In this document: one piece after another, positions 9,710 through 19,545 of the stretch
How the letters are laid out: each line of letters starts with the position of its first letter
How positions within the stretch are numbered: position 1 is the first letter of the stretch
From: Cryptosporangium phraense
Lineage (GTDB): Bacteria; Actinomycetota; Actinomycetes; Mycobacteriales; Cryptosporangiaceae
DNA length: 64,000 nt
Direction: 5' to 3'
NCBI RefSeq assembly: GCF_006912135.1
Contig: NZ_VIRS01000001.1
Span: forward strand, 310,001-374,000
The notes under the pieces: model-generated
The model's database searches: none
What the model saw: only the letters and a program-made list of their open reading frames with translations
Told to the model about the DNA's origin: nothing
Position numbers and translations under genes: made by a program

Positions 9710-9734
9710 GGCCCGGCCGCCCGGCGGCCGGGCC
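9710..9734 (+). promoter_or_regulatory. 12-bp hairpin between prmD and the alcohol dehydrogenase
   Basis: GGCCCGGCCGCC at 9710-9721 pairs with GGCGGCCGGGCC at 9723-9734. No U-tract follows, so a full terminator is unlikely; partial termination or protection of the prmABCD message is inferred. It occupies much of the 67-nt gap. Confidence 0.55.
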
Positions 9735-9768
9735 GCCCCTTACCGCGACCACCGAGGGGAGCACGCCA

Positions 9769-10794
9769 ATGAGAGCCGTGCAACTGTCCCGGTACGACAC
9801 CTCACCCGTCCTGACCGAGGTACCCGAACCCACGATCACCGGCCCCCTGGACGTCGTCGTCCGGATCGGTGGCGCCGGGGTCTGCCGCACCGACCTGCAC
9901 GTCATCGAGGGCCAGTGGCAGCAGAAGTCCGGGGTGACCCTCCCCTACACGCTCGGCCACGAGAACGCCGGCTGGGTCCACGCGGTCGGTCCCGCGGTCA
10001 CGAACGTGTCCGTCGGCGACCCGGTGATCCTGCACCCGCTCGCGACCTGCGGCCTCTGCCCGGCCTGCCGCCTCGGTGACGACGTCCACTGCGAGAACTC
10101 CCGGTTCCCGGGCATCGACAGCGACGGCGGCTACGCCGACCTGCTCAAGACCAACGCCCGCGCCGTCGTGAAACTCGACCACTCCTTGCAGCCCGCGGAC
10201 GTCGCCGCGCTGGCCGACGCGGGCCTGACCGCGTACCACGCCGCTCGCAAGGCCGCGGCCGCGCTCCGCCCGGGGCACAAGGCCGTGATCATCGGCGCCG
10301 GCGGGCTCGGGCACATCGGCATCCAGGTGCTGCGCGCGCTCACGCCGGCCGAGCTGATCGTCGTCGACCGGTCCTGGGAGGCGCTCGGCCTGGCCGAACA
10401 GCTCGGCGCCCAGCACATCGTCGCGTCCGACGGCAGCGAGGTGGACGCCGTCCGCGACCTGACCGACGGGCACGGCGCCGAGGCGGTGCTGGACTTCGTC
10501 GGCGAGGGCGGTGCGGTCGAGGCCGGCCTCGGCATGCTGCGCCGGGCCGGCAACTACTACGTGATCGGGTACGGCGGCGAGCTGCGCGTCCCGATGATCG
10601 ACGTGATCTCGACCGAGGTGAACTTCGTCGGCAACCTGGTCGGCTCGTACACCGACCTGGCCGAGCTGATGGTGCTGGCCGCCGCCGGGGCGGTCACGCT
10701 GCACACCCGCCGGTACCCGCTGTCCTCGTACTCCGACGCCCTCGACGACCTGGATAAAGGCGAGGTCCGCGGCCGCGCCATTCTCGTCCCCTGA
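9769..10794 (+). CDS. Zinc-dependent NAD alcohol dehydrogenase of the prm operon
   Basis: 341 residues, medium-chain dehydrogenase family. Catalytic zinc ligands are Cys39 and the His64-Glu65 pair (LGHENAG). The structural zinc site is Cys94, Cys97, Cys100 and Cys108. The NAD site reads GAGGLGHIG. Alcohol dehydrogenases in this position oxidise the secondary alcohol formed from propane (2-propanol to acetone). That substrate is inferred from location. The start follows GAGGGGAG. Confidence 0.92.
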   Translation: MRAVQLSRYDTSPVLTEVPEPTITGPLDVVVRIGGAGVCRTDLHVIEGQWQQKSGVTLPYTLGHENAGWVHAVGPAVTNVSVGDPVILHPLATCGLCPACRLGDDVHCENSRFPGIDSDGGYADLLKTNARAVVKLDHSLQPADVAALADAGLTAYHAARKAAAALRPGHKAVIIGAGGLGHIGIQVLRALTPAELIVVDRSWEALGLAEQLGAQHIVASDGSEVDAVRDLTDGHGAEAVLDFVGEGGAVEAGLGMLRRAGNYYVIGYGGELRVPMIDVISTEVNFVGNLVGSYTDLAELMVLAAAGAVTLHTRRYPLSSYSDALDDLDKGEVRGRAILVP

Positions 10795-12458
<1,664 letters not shown>

Positions 12459-12459
<1 letters not shown>

Positions 12460-13703
12460 TGTTCATGCGCCGGGAGCCGGGGCCTCTGGTCCTGGCGGTG
12501 CGGGGCCCCGGGCCGGTGCGGGTCGCGAACGGGCCTTCGCGGACGGTGGTGCGTTACCTCGGCCCCGCGTTCGTCGCGGCGGTGGCGTACGTCGACCCGG
12601 GCAACCTGGCCACGAACGTCACCGCCGGGGCCTCGTACGGGTTCACGCTGCTCTGGGTGATCGTCGTCGCGAACCTGGCCGCGATGCTCGTCCAGTACCT
12701 CTCCGGCAAGCTGGGCATCGCGACCGGGCTCAGCCTGGCCGAGGCGTGCCGGGAGCGGTACCCGAAGCCGGTGTCGGTGGCGCTCTGGCTGCAGGCCGAG
12801 TTCGTCGTGATCATGACCGACCTGGCCGAGGTGGTCGGCGGAGCGGTCGCCCTGAACCTGCTGTTCGGGGTGCCGCCGACCGTCGGTGCGGTGCTCACCG
12901 TGGCCGGGATGCTGGTGATCCTGGCCGCCCAGCAGCGGGGACGGCGTCCGTTCGAGGCGGTCATCGCGTCGCTGCTCGGGGTGCTGGTGGCCGCGTTCGC
13001 CTACCAGACGCTGCGGGCCGGGGTCTCGCCGGCCGAGGCGGTCGGCGGGCTGGTGCCCCGGTTCGCCGGGACCGACAGCGTGCTGCTGTCGGTCGGGATC
13101 GTCGGCGCGACCGTGATGCCGCACGCGATCTACCTGCACTCGGCGCTGACCCAGTCCCTGCGGGCCCGCGGGTCCCGGGCGCGGAAGGTCGCGGTGCGGG
13201 CGACGCTGGTCGACGTGGTGCTCGCGCTGGCGATCGCCGGGTCGGTGAACGTGGCCATCCTGCTCGGTGCGACGTCGCTGTCGTCGGCGTCTTCGCTGGA
13301 GGAGGCGTACGCGGGCTACGGGGGCGCGACCGCGGCGGTGTTCGCGACCGCGCTGCTGGTGTCGTCGCTGGCCGCCTCGGCGGTGGGCGTCTACAGCGGG
13401 CAGGTCGTCATGCAGGGGTTCATCCGGCGGTCGATCCCGCTCTGGCTGCGCCGGTCCGTGTCGGTGCTGCCCGCGCTGGTGATCCTGCTGCTCGGCGTGG
13501 ATCCGACGAGCGCGCTGGTGCTGAGCCAGGTGGCGCTGTCGTTCGGGGTTCCGTTCGCGATCTTCCCGCTGCTGGGGTTCACCGGGGACCGGCGGTTGAT
13601 GGGTGACCTGGTGAACCGCCGGGCGACGCGGTACGCCGGCTACGCGGTCGGCGGCCTGATCGTCGGGCTGAACGCCTATCTCGTGTCGGCTGTACTGCTC
13701 TGA
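12459..13703 (+). CDS. mntH: Nramp-family divalent metal transporter
   Basis: 414 residues, strongly hydrophobic with about eleven membrane helices. Helix 1 carries the metal-binding DPGN motif (VDPGNLATN) and helix 6 the MPH motif (GATVMPHAIYLHSA), both hallmarks of proton-coupled Mn/Fe importers. The ATG overlaps the groEL stop (TGATG), so it is the last gene of the monooxygenase operon. Iron supply for the diiron centre is a plausible reason for its location, but this is inference. A dyad-symmetric terminator follows. Confidence 0.9.
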
Positions 13704-13710
13704 GACGGGG

Positions 13711-13746
13711 TGTGGGCCTGATCGAGTCGCGGCGATCGGGCTCACA
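13711..13746 (+). terminator. Terminator after the monooxygenase operon
   Basis: TGTGGGCCTGATCG at 13711-13724 pairs imperfectly with CGATCGGGCTCACA at 13733-13746 around an 8-nt loop, 8 nt after the Nramp stop. CCTT follows rather than a clear T-run, so efficiency is uncertain. Confidence 0.55.
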
Positions 13747-13761
13747 TCCTTGGAGGTTCGG

Positions 13762-13962
13762 ATGGCTCCCTGGATCACTGCCGCCGTGTTCATGGCCGCG
13801 ATCGCGGTCTGGCTGGGCGTCGCGTTGCCGGGCGTGGCCGACGCGCTGCCGGCCCGGCTGGCCGGGCGGGCCCGGTGGTGGCGGCGCTGGGCCTGGACGG
13901 TCGCGGCCGGGTGCGGTGCGGCCGGGTGCGGCGCGTCGGCCGCCGCGCTGCTGCTGTGTTGA
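13762..13962 (+). CDS. Small membrane protein, unknown function
   Basis: 66 residues. The ATG follows a strong TTGGAGG ribosome site 5 nt upstream. It is composed of two hydrophobic stretches (about 3-27 and 45-66) separated by a basic loop (RARWWRR). It does not match a family I recognise. It lies between the monooxygenase terminator and a lipoprotein gene, in the same direction. The ribosome site and amphipathic composition support coding; no homologue is claimed. Confidence 0.5.
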   Translation: MAPWITAAVFMAAIAVWLGVALPGVADALPARLAGRARWWRRWAWTVAAGCGAAGCGASAAALLLC

Positions 13963-14003
13963 AATTCGTGGAACCGATCGGTTCGCGCTAGCGTCCTATC
14001 ACC

Positions 14004-14849
14004 ATGGGCACAATGCGGATTATTCGGACAGCACTTCTCGGCCTGGCGCTCCTCGCGGCCGGCTGCGGCGCCCCGGCGACCGCCGAGGTCGAGGCCTCGG
14101 CCGGCCCGGAGGTCCCGTCGGACGACCTGGTGCTCCGGGCCGAGTACACCGGTGGGTTCGTCCCGCCGCAGTTCACGTACAGCCGGCTCCCCACCGTCAG
14201 CGTCTACGCGGACGGCCGGGTGATCACCGAGGGCCCCCAGATCACGATCTATCCCGGCCCGGCGCTGCCGAACGTGCTGGTCCGCACGATCAGCCGGGCG
14301 TCGATCGACCGTCTCGTCGCCAGTGCCCGCCAGGCCGGCGTCGGCAAGCCGTTCGACTACGGGACCCCGGGCGTCGCGGACGTCCCGACCACGCGGTTCA
14401 CGCTGGTCGACGGCGGGAAGCGGTCCACGTCGGAGGTGTACGCGCTGGGGACGAACGACGAGTGGGACCGGCAGCTGGCCGCGGCCCAGCGCGCCGCGCG
14501 CGCCCGGATGCGGACGCTCTTCAGCACGCTCACCGACGTCCGCGGCACCGGCGAGGACCGGCCGTACCGGCCGGACGCGGTCGCGACGATCGTCCGCGCC
14601 TACACCCCCGGCGGCGAGGGCCGTCCGCAGCCGGCTCGCGCCTGGCGCGGCGCGCCGCTCCCCGGCCCGGTGGTCGGCCCGGCCGACCTGCACTGCCTCA
14701 CCGCGACCGGCGCGGTGGCCGACCGCGTTCTGGCCGACGCCGCCGAGGCCAACACCGAGACCCCGTGGACGTCCGGCGGCCGCCAGTGGTCGCTCACGTT
14801 CCGCCCGCTCCTGCCGGACGAGTCCGGGTGCGGCTCACTGGGCAGGTAG
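14004..14849 (+). CDS. Putative lipoprotein
   Basis: 281 residues with a short basic N terminus, a hydrophobic core and a lipobox (LAAGC, Cys21), so it should be exported and lipid-anchored. The remainder has no domain I recognise. TAGCGT lies nine nt before the ATG and there is no ribosome site, suggesting a near-leaderless start; an alternative ATG is at 14013. It stands alone, upstream of a TetR gene. Confidence 0.75.
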   Translation: MGTMRIIRTALLGLALLAAGCGAPATAEVEASAGPEVPSDDLVLRAEYTGGFVPPQFTYSRLPTVSVYADGRVITEGPQITIYPGPALPNVLVRTISRASIDRLVASARQAGVGKPFDYGTPGVADVPTTRFTLVDGGKRSTSEVYALGTNDEWDRQLAAAQRAARARMRTLFSTLTDVRGTGEDRPYRPDAVATIVRAYTPGGEGRPQPARAWRGAPLPGPVVGPADLHCLTATGAVADRVLADAAEANTETPWTSGGRQWSLTFRPLLPDESGCGSLGR

Positions 14850-14900
14850 GGCGTCCTGGCCGTGGCCGGCGGGTGAGCGTGCTCGCGTAGCATCGGCGCC

Positions 14901-15545
14901 GTGGCGTCCAGCGATCCCCGAGCCCGCCGGTCACGGTCGGCGCTGGAGAGTGCGCTGCTGGAGCTCATCGCCGGCAGCGACCTCGCCCAGATCTCCGTCT
15001 CCGACCTCACCCGCCGGGCCGAGGTCAACCGCTCCACGTTCTACGAGCACTACACCGACGTCCACGACCTGGCCGCGTCGGCCTGCACCGGCCTGTTCGA
15101 CGAACTGGTGACGAGCCTGCCGTTCGCCGACCGGCGCCTGGCCGACGAGCCCGTCCCGGCCGACAACCCGCTGGTCCCGCTGTTCAGCCACGTCGCCAGG
15201 CACGCGGCTCTCTACCGCTCGCTGCTCGGGCCGGACGGCAGCGCCCGGGTGATCAACCACCTGCTGCACCGCCTGCGGGCCTCGACCAGGGCGAACCTGC
15301 AGCTCGCCGACGAGCGCCTCGCCGACGACCACACCGACGGCCTGATCGCCGGCGCGATCCTCGCGGTGATCGTCGACTGGCTGCACGACGACGACCGGAC
15401 GACGTCGGACGAGCTGGCCGCGGCCGTGTGGCCGCACCTGGTCGCGACCGCGCTGCTGCACGGCCCGCCGTCCTACGCGGATTCGCGCTCGATCTCGCCG
15501 CGCGCCTCGGCCAGCAACACCAGTTCAGCCCAGCTGCGCCGGTAG
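14901..15545 (+). CDS. TetR/AcrR family regulator
   Basis: 214 residues. The N-terminal helix-turn-helix is clear (ISVSDLTRRAEVNRSTFYEHY, about 34-54) and the C-terminal ligand domain is less conserved. The GTG at 14901 has TAGCAT 7 nt upstream and no ribosome site, which fits leaderless transcription. Its 3' end overlaps the convergent small gene by 73 nt. Ligand and targets are unknown. Confidence 0.85.
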   Translation: MASSDPRARRSRSALESALLELIAGSDLAQISVSDLTRRAEVNRSTFYEHYTDVHDLAASACTGLFDELVTSLPFADRRLADEPVPADNPLVPLFSHVARHAALYRSLLGPDGSARVINHLLHRLRASTRANLQLADERLADDHTDGLIAGAILAVIVDWLHDDDRTTSDELAAAVWPHLVATALLHGPPSYADSRSISPRASASNTSSAQLRR

Positions 15546-15736
15546 CACGCCCACTCCACCGGATAGACGTGGGTGGCCGAGCCGCAGTACGCCGGGTTCT
15601 CCGGGTCCACGACGTGCTCGGCGACCAGTAGCCGGGCCGTTTCGACGTCGTCGCTCACGTAGCTCCGGTGCCATCCACCGGTCGTCTCGCTGATCCACGA
15701 CGCGCGCTCGGCCGGTTCGCCCCGTCGTCCCGCCAT
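15473..15736 (-). CDS. Small hypothetical protein upstream of the XRE-DUF397 pair
   Basis: 87 residues, tryptophan- and tyrosine-rich, starting at the ATG at 15736. The frame stays open further upstream, but that part covers the promoter of the divergent XRE gene and looks non-coding. Genes of this type often neighbour XRE/DUF397 pairs in actinobacteria, so a role in the same locus is possible. No catalytic or metal motif is visible. Confidence 0.6.
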   Translation of the reverse strand: MAGRRGEPAERASWISETTGGWHRSYVSDDVETARLLVAEHVVDPENPAYCGSATHVYPVEWACYRRSWAELVLLAEARGEIERESA

Positions 15737-15799
15737 GCTGATCGCTCCCGTCCGTCCGGACCTCCACTTGTGACACACCGTTCGGGTGATCGCGCGGCA

Positions 15800-15958
15800 G
15801 GCCCGTTTCCTGAGAATGAACTGCAATCGCAGAATGGGCAAGCTACAAACTGCCCCAACGCAATACCAGTTCTCGCACTCAATAAACAGACCCAAAATGC
15901 AAGACTGCACCAGGACGCCGAATTGCTGTGTGGGTCGCCGGACGAAGGGACTTCCGTC
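15800..15958. promoter_or_regulatory. AT-rich divergent promoter region of the XRE locus
   Basis: A markedly AT-richer stretch (about 15830-15915) in otherwise very GC-rich DNA, between the small minus-strand gene and the XRE gene. It includes the short dyad CTGC-AATC-GCAG at 15821-15832. It likely holds both promoters and possibly an XRE binding site; no clear -35/-10 pair was assigned. Confidence 0.4.
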
Positions 15959-16867
15959 GTGGACGAGGTCAGCCCCACGCTTGCTCGGCGCATGCTCCTC
16001 TCGACGCTGCAGCGCCTCCACAAGGCCGACGGGCGCTCCACCGACCTGATCGGCGCCGAGGTGGGCGTCGACGGTTCGACGGTGGCGCGCTGGCTGGCCG
16101 GCGGGAAGCGCAAGCTGCGGGCGCACGAGATCCGCGGGCTGTGCGAGGTCTACGGCGTCGACGAGGACACGAAGAACCAGCTGGTGCGGCTGGCCCAGGA
16201 CGCCGGCAGCCGGAACGTCACCCAGCGGCTGTCGTGGTTCGCGACCTACCAGTTCGGCATGTTCCTCGACCTCGAACGGGACGCCCACCGCGTCGTGACG
16301 TTCGAGTCCACAGTGGTACCCGGTCTGCTGCAGACCGAGGGGTACGCCCGCGAAGTCATCCTCGCCGGGGCGCCGGCCGCCGAACTGAACGAGGCGGACG
16401 TCCAGGAGCGGGTGCAGTTACGCATGGAGCGTCAGAAGGTGCTGCGCCGGGACCGCCCGGCGGAGCTGCTGGCCATTCTCGACGAGGCGGTCATCCGTCG
16501 CCCGATCGCCGACGCGGACGCGATGCGCGCACAGCTGGCGCACCTGCTCGAGATGGCCGAAAGGCCGAACGTCACGATCCAGGTCATCCCATTCTCGGCC
16601 GGACCGCACGCAGCCGCGGCGACCGGCCCCTTCGTCCTTTTGTCGTTCGACCATCTCGGGGAGGTGCCCGGGGAGATCGCCTATGGCGAGAACCCGGCGA
16701 ACGCCCTGTACATGGAGACAAAAGAGGAGACGGACCGGTATCGATCTGTTGCCGACCATTTGCTCAGTCAGGCACTGAGCCCGGAGGCGTCAGCGGAGAT
16801 GATCGCCGGTGCGATGAAGGAACCCGTAACACCCGAGGAGGAGAGGGATGACCCATCTAAGCCCTGA
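15959..16867 (+). CDS. XRE-family regulator with DUF5753 domain
   Basis: 302 residues. The N-terminal Cro/C1-type helix-turn-helix (about 20-75; VGVDGSTVARWLAGGKRKL) is followed by a DUF5753 domain, recognisable from VVPGLLQTEGYAREV and the VIPFSAGPH region. The GTG at 15959 follows GAAGGGA at 8 nt. It overlaps the downstream DUF397 gene by 20 nt. Such pairs are abundant in filamentous actinobacteria (for example the Streptomyces WhiJ/BldB-related sets), where they act in developmental or stress control, with the DUF397 protein thought to antagonise the regulator. Confidence 0.9.
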   Translation: MDEVSPTLARRMLLSTLQRLHKADGRSTDLIGAEVGVDGSTVARWLAGGKRKLRAHEIRGLCEVYGVDEDTKNQLVRLAQDAGSRNVTQRLSWFATYQFGMFLDLERDAHRVVTFESTVVPGLLQTEGYAREVILAGAPAAELNEADVQERVQLRMERQKVLRRDRPAELLAILDEAVIRRPIADADAMRAQLAHLLEMAERPNVTIQVIPFSAGPHAAAATGPFVLLSFDHLGEVPGEIAYGENPANALYMETKEETDRYRSVADHLLSQALSPEASAEMIAGAMKEPVTPEEERDDPSKP

Positions 16868-17066
16868 TCTGGACGTGCGCCGGGCTCGCTGGCGGAAATC
16901 CGTGCGCAGCGGCACGAACGGCAATTGCGTGGAGGTCGGCACCGCGAGAGCGGCGATCGGCGTCAGAGACACCAAGGACGACGGACGCGGCCACGTGCTC
17001 GCGTTCACCCGCCCGGCCTGGTCCGCGTTCCTCGACGGGTGCAAGGCCGGCGAGTTCGACCGCTAG
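16848..17066 (+). CDS. DUF397 protein
   Basis: 72 residues with the family signature WRKSVRSG..GNCVEVG..IGVRDTKD and a C-terminal aromatic-rich segment (RPAWSAFLDGCKAGEF). GAGGAGGAGAGGG provides a strong ribosome site inside the XRE gene. It partners the overlapping XRE regulator. Three 18-bp tandem repeats begin 7 nt after its stop. Confidence 0.9.
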   Translation: MTHLSPDLDVRRARWRKSVRSGTNGNCVEVGTARAAIGVRDTKDDGRGHVLAFTRPAWSAFLDGCKAGEFDR

Positions 17067-17073
17067 GACCGGC

Positions 17074-17127
17074 GGGGACGCCCGACGAGACGGGGACGCC
17101 CGACGAGAAAGGGACGCCCGGTGAGAC
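17074..17127. repeat. Three 18-bp tandem repeats
   Basis: Units at 17074-17091, 17092-17109 and 17110-17127 follow the consensus GGGGACGCCCGACGAGAC, with one to a few changes in the later units. They lie between the DUF397 stop and a terminator hairpin. The 18-nt period preserves a reading frame. Confidence 0.75.
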
Positions 17128-17168
17128 GAGGGCGGCCGGCCCATCCGGAGTATCGGCCGGCCGCCCTC
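17128..17168. terminator. Bidirectional terminator between DUF397 and thiolase genes
   Basis: Perfect 14-bp arms (gagggcggccggcc at 17128-17141 and its complement at 17155-17168) around a 13-nt loop, between convergent genes. Confidence 0.75.
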
Positions 17169-17188
17169 GGCGTGTCCACCTTAGACCT

Positions 17189-18355
17189 TCAGACCTCGAG
17201 GACCAGCGCGCCACCCTGTCCGCCGCCCGCGCACATCGCGGCGACGCCGATGCCACCGCCGGTGCGCCGCAGCTCGTAGATCAGCGTGTTGACCATCCGG
17301 GCGCCGGAGGCCGCGATCGGGTGGCCCAGACTGCAGCCGCTGCCGAAGAAGTTCACTCGCTCCTCGTCCAACCGGAAGTGTTTGCAGGCCGCGACCGGAA
17401 CCGAGGCGAAGGCCTCGTTGATCTCCCAGAGCTTCACGTCGTCGGTCGACAGACCGGCGCGGTCGAGGACCTTCTCGATCGCCCGGACCGCGCCGACGCC
17501 GGTGCGGGCCGGCTCGACGCCGACCGACACCCAGGCCCGGATCGTGGCGAGCGCCTCGAGACCCTGGTCGGAGCCGGCCACCGTGACCGCGGCGGCCGCG
17601 TCGTTGACCCCGCTGGCGTTGCCCGCGGTGATCGAGAAGCCCTCGATCTCGGGGTGCAGCACCTTCAGGCTGGCCAGCTTCTCGGCGCTGGTGTCCCGGC
17701 GCGGGTGCTCGTCGACCGCGAACTCGACGACCGATCCGTCGAGCGTCGAGACCTTGATCGGCACGATCTCCTCGGCGAACTTGCCGGCGTCGATCGCCGC
17801 GATCGCGCGCTGGTGGGAGCGGAGCGCCCAGGCGTCCATCTCCTCGCGGGTGATGCCGAACTCCTGCGCGCTGTTCCAGCCGACGGTGATCGACATGTCG
17901 GTGTTCGGCGCGTCCGGCGTGTTCGGGTGCGTGCCCGGGTACCAGGGCTCGACCTGGTCGACGGTGCCGGGGACGCGCCGGCTGAGCCGGGGCGAGAGCG
18001 ACGACGAGTTCACCCCGCCGGCGACGACGACCTTCTCCATCCCGCTGGCCACCCCGGCCGCGGCCAGGCCGATCGACGAGAGGCTGCCGGTGCAGTGGCG
18101 GTTGACCGCGATGCCGGGCACGTCGGTCATCCCGGCGACGACGGCGGCGTAGCGGGCGAGGTCGCCCCCGCCGTAGAGGGACTCGGCGAAGATGACGTCG
18201 TCGACCCGGGCCGGATCGATGCCCGACCGGCGGACGGTCTCGGTGAGGATCGCGGTCGCGAGGTCTTCGGCGGGCGTCTGCGCGAGCGTTCCCTTGCGCG
18301 CGGTGCCGATCGCGGTGCGGGCCGCGCTGACGATGACGGGCTGCGCCATGGTCAC
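17189..18355 (-). CDS. Acetyl-CoA acetyltransferase (thiolase)
   Basis: 388 residues, thiolase superfamily. Nucleophile Cys88 lies in VNRHCTGS, the catalytic His in GHPIAASG near residue 345, and the second Cys in CAGGGQGGA near the C terminus. It would cleave 3-ketoacyl-CoA in the last step of beta-oxidation or condense acetyl-CoA. GAAGGGAAGG precedes the ATG. It is divergent from an SDR gene, a pairing that suggests joint use on one acyl-CoA substrate. Chain-length preference cannot be read. Confidence 0.92.
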   Translation of the reverse strand: MTMAQPVIVSAARTAIGTARKGTLAQTPAEDLATAILTETVRRSGIDPARVDDVIFAESLYGGGDLARYAAVVAGMTDVPGIAVNRHCTGSLSSIGLAAAGVASGMEKVVVAGGVNSSSLSPRLSRRVPGTVDQVEPWYPGTHPNTPDAPNTDMSITVGWNSAQEFGITREEMDAWALRSHQRAIAAIDAGKFAEEIVPIKVSTLDGSVVEFAVDEHPRRDTSAEKLASLKVLHPEIEGFSITAGNASGVNDAAAAVTVAGSDQGLEALATIRAWVSVGVEPARTGVGAVRAIEKVLDRAGLSTDDVKLWEINEAFASVPVAACKHFRLDEERVNFFGSGCSLGHPIAASGARMVNTLIYELRRTGGGIGVAAMCAGGGQGGALVLEV

Positions 18356-18470
18356 CTTCCCTTCGAATCCCTGTGGGCGGTGTAACTGTAGCGTTTACCG
18401 GTGAGCCAACAGTAGGCTGCGGGGAACGCGTCGAGAAGGTGTGCTGCACCACAGGTTCAAGGGAGACAGC

Positions 18471-19241
18471 GTGGAGCTGAGCGGATCATCTGCCCTGGTC
18501 GTCGGCGGAGCGGGAGGGTTCGGCGCGGCTACCGTGCGACGGCTGCACGCGGCCGGGGCCCGCGTCGTGATCGCGGATCTCCAGGAGGAGAACGGCAAGG
18601 CGCTGGCCGCCGAGCTCGGCGAGAACGCGCTGTTCGTGCACACCGACGTCACCAGCGAGGAGTCGGTGGACGCGGCGATCGCGTCGGCGGTGGAGATGGG
18701 TCCGCTGCGGGCGAACGTGATCGTGCACGGCGGGCCGGCCGCCGGGAAGCGGATCGTGAACCGGGCCGGTGAGCCGTACCCGGTGGCGACGTTCCGGCGG
18801 ACGGTCGAGATCTTCCTGGTCGGCACGTATCACGTGCTGAGCAAGGCGGCGGCGGCGATGTCGAGGAACGAGCCGCTCGACTCGGGCCAGCGCGGGGTCG
18901 TGATCACGACCGCGAGCATCGCCGGGTTCGAGGGGCAGGTCGGGCAGTCCGACTATTCGGCCGCGAAGGCCGGGGTCATCGGCATGACGCTCACCGCCGC
19001 GCGCGACCTGGCGCCGGCCGGGGTGCGGGTCATGTGCATCGCGCCCGGCGTGTTCTTCACGCCCGCGTACGGGTCGATGACGCGCGAGGAGGCGGAGGCG
19101 AGGTTCGGGAACAACATTCCGAACCCGAAGCGCCTGGGTGAGCCGGACGAGTACGCGCGGTTGGCGCTGTCGATCGTGGACAACGACTACCTGAACGGAA
19201 CGACGATCCGAATCGACGGAGCCCAGCGGTTCAACATTTAG
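18471..19241 (+). CDS. SDR oxidoreductase, 3-hydroxyacyl-CoA dehydrogenase type 2-like
   Basis: 256 residues, classical short-chain dehydrogenase. The NAD site reads GGAGGFGAAT and the following Asp (IADLQ) favours NAD. The active site holds Ser (TTASIAG) and YSAAK. Overall shape resembles HADH2 / 17-beta-HSD10-type enzymes. The GTG at 18471 follows GGGAG. Divergent from the thiolase; together they could perform the last two beta-oxidation steps. Substrate assignment is tentative. Confidence 0.85.
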   Translation: MELSGSSALVVGGAGGFGAATVRRLHAAGARVVIADLQEENGKALAAELGENALFVHTDVTSEESVDAAIASAVEMGPLRANVIVHGGPAAGKRIVNRAGEPYPVATFRRTVEIFLVGTYHVLSKAAAAMSRNEPLDSGQRGVVITTASIAGFEGQVGQSDYSAAKAGVIGMTLTAARDLAPAGVRVMCIAPGVFFTPAYGSMTREEAEARFGNNIPNPKRLGEPDEYARLALSIVDNDYLNGTTIRIDGAQRFNI

Positions 19242-19541
19242 GGGTACTGAAGGAGAGCCGGGTCGGGGTCTCGCCCCCCGACCGCTCGCCGATCCCTTCT
19301 CGAGGGGCGGAAACGCGGCCGGACCGCCGACGGCGGCGGCCACCGCCTCGCCGGACGCGCCCACCGAGTCCCAGGGGATCGAGACCTCGTCGAGCGGCGG
19401 TACGAACCGTCCATCCGCGTTCGGCGACGGGGAGACGGATCGTTCGGCCCGGGCCGCCGTGCGGTTCGCTCGCTTCCTCCGCGACCGGATGTCACGGCAC
19501 GGCACGCCCTTGCCCGGCGCTCGCGCACAGCGTCGGGGGCG
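19242..19541. other. 300-nt region without a recognised gene, left of the IS element
   Basis: Contains the terminator hairpin at 19261-19283 and otherwise no frame that I can support on either strand. It is the natural space between the SDR gene and the TetR gene now separated by the insertion element. Confidence 0.5.
19261..19283 (+). terminator. Hairpin after the SDR gene
   Basis: GGTCGGGG at 19261-19268 and CCCCGACC at 19276-19283 form a perfect 8-bp stem with a 7-nt loop, 20 nt after the SDR stop. Confidence 0.5.
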
Positions 19542-19545
19542 CTAG

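Noticed and set aside
17074-17127. CRISPR array
   Set aside because: 18-bp units are directly abutting without spacers; simple tandem repeats.
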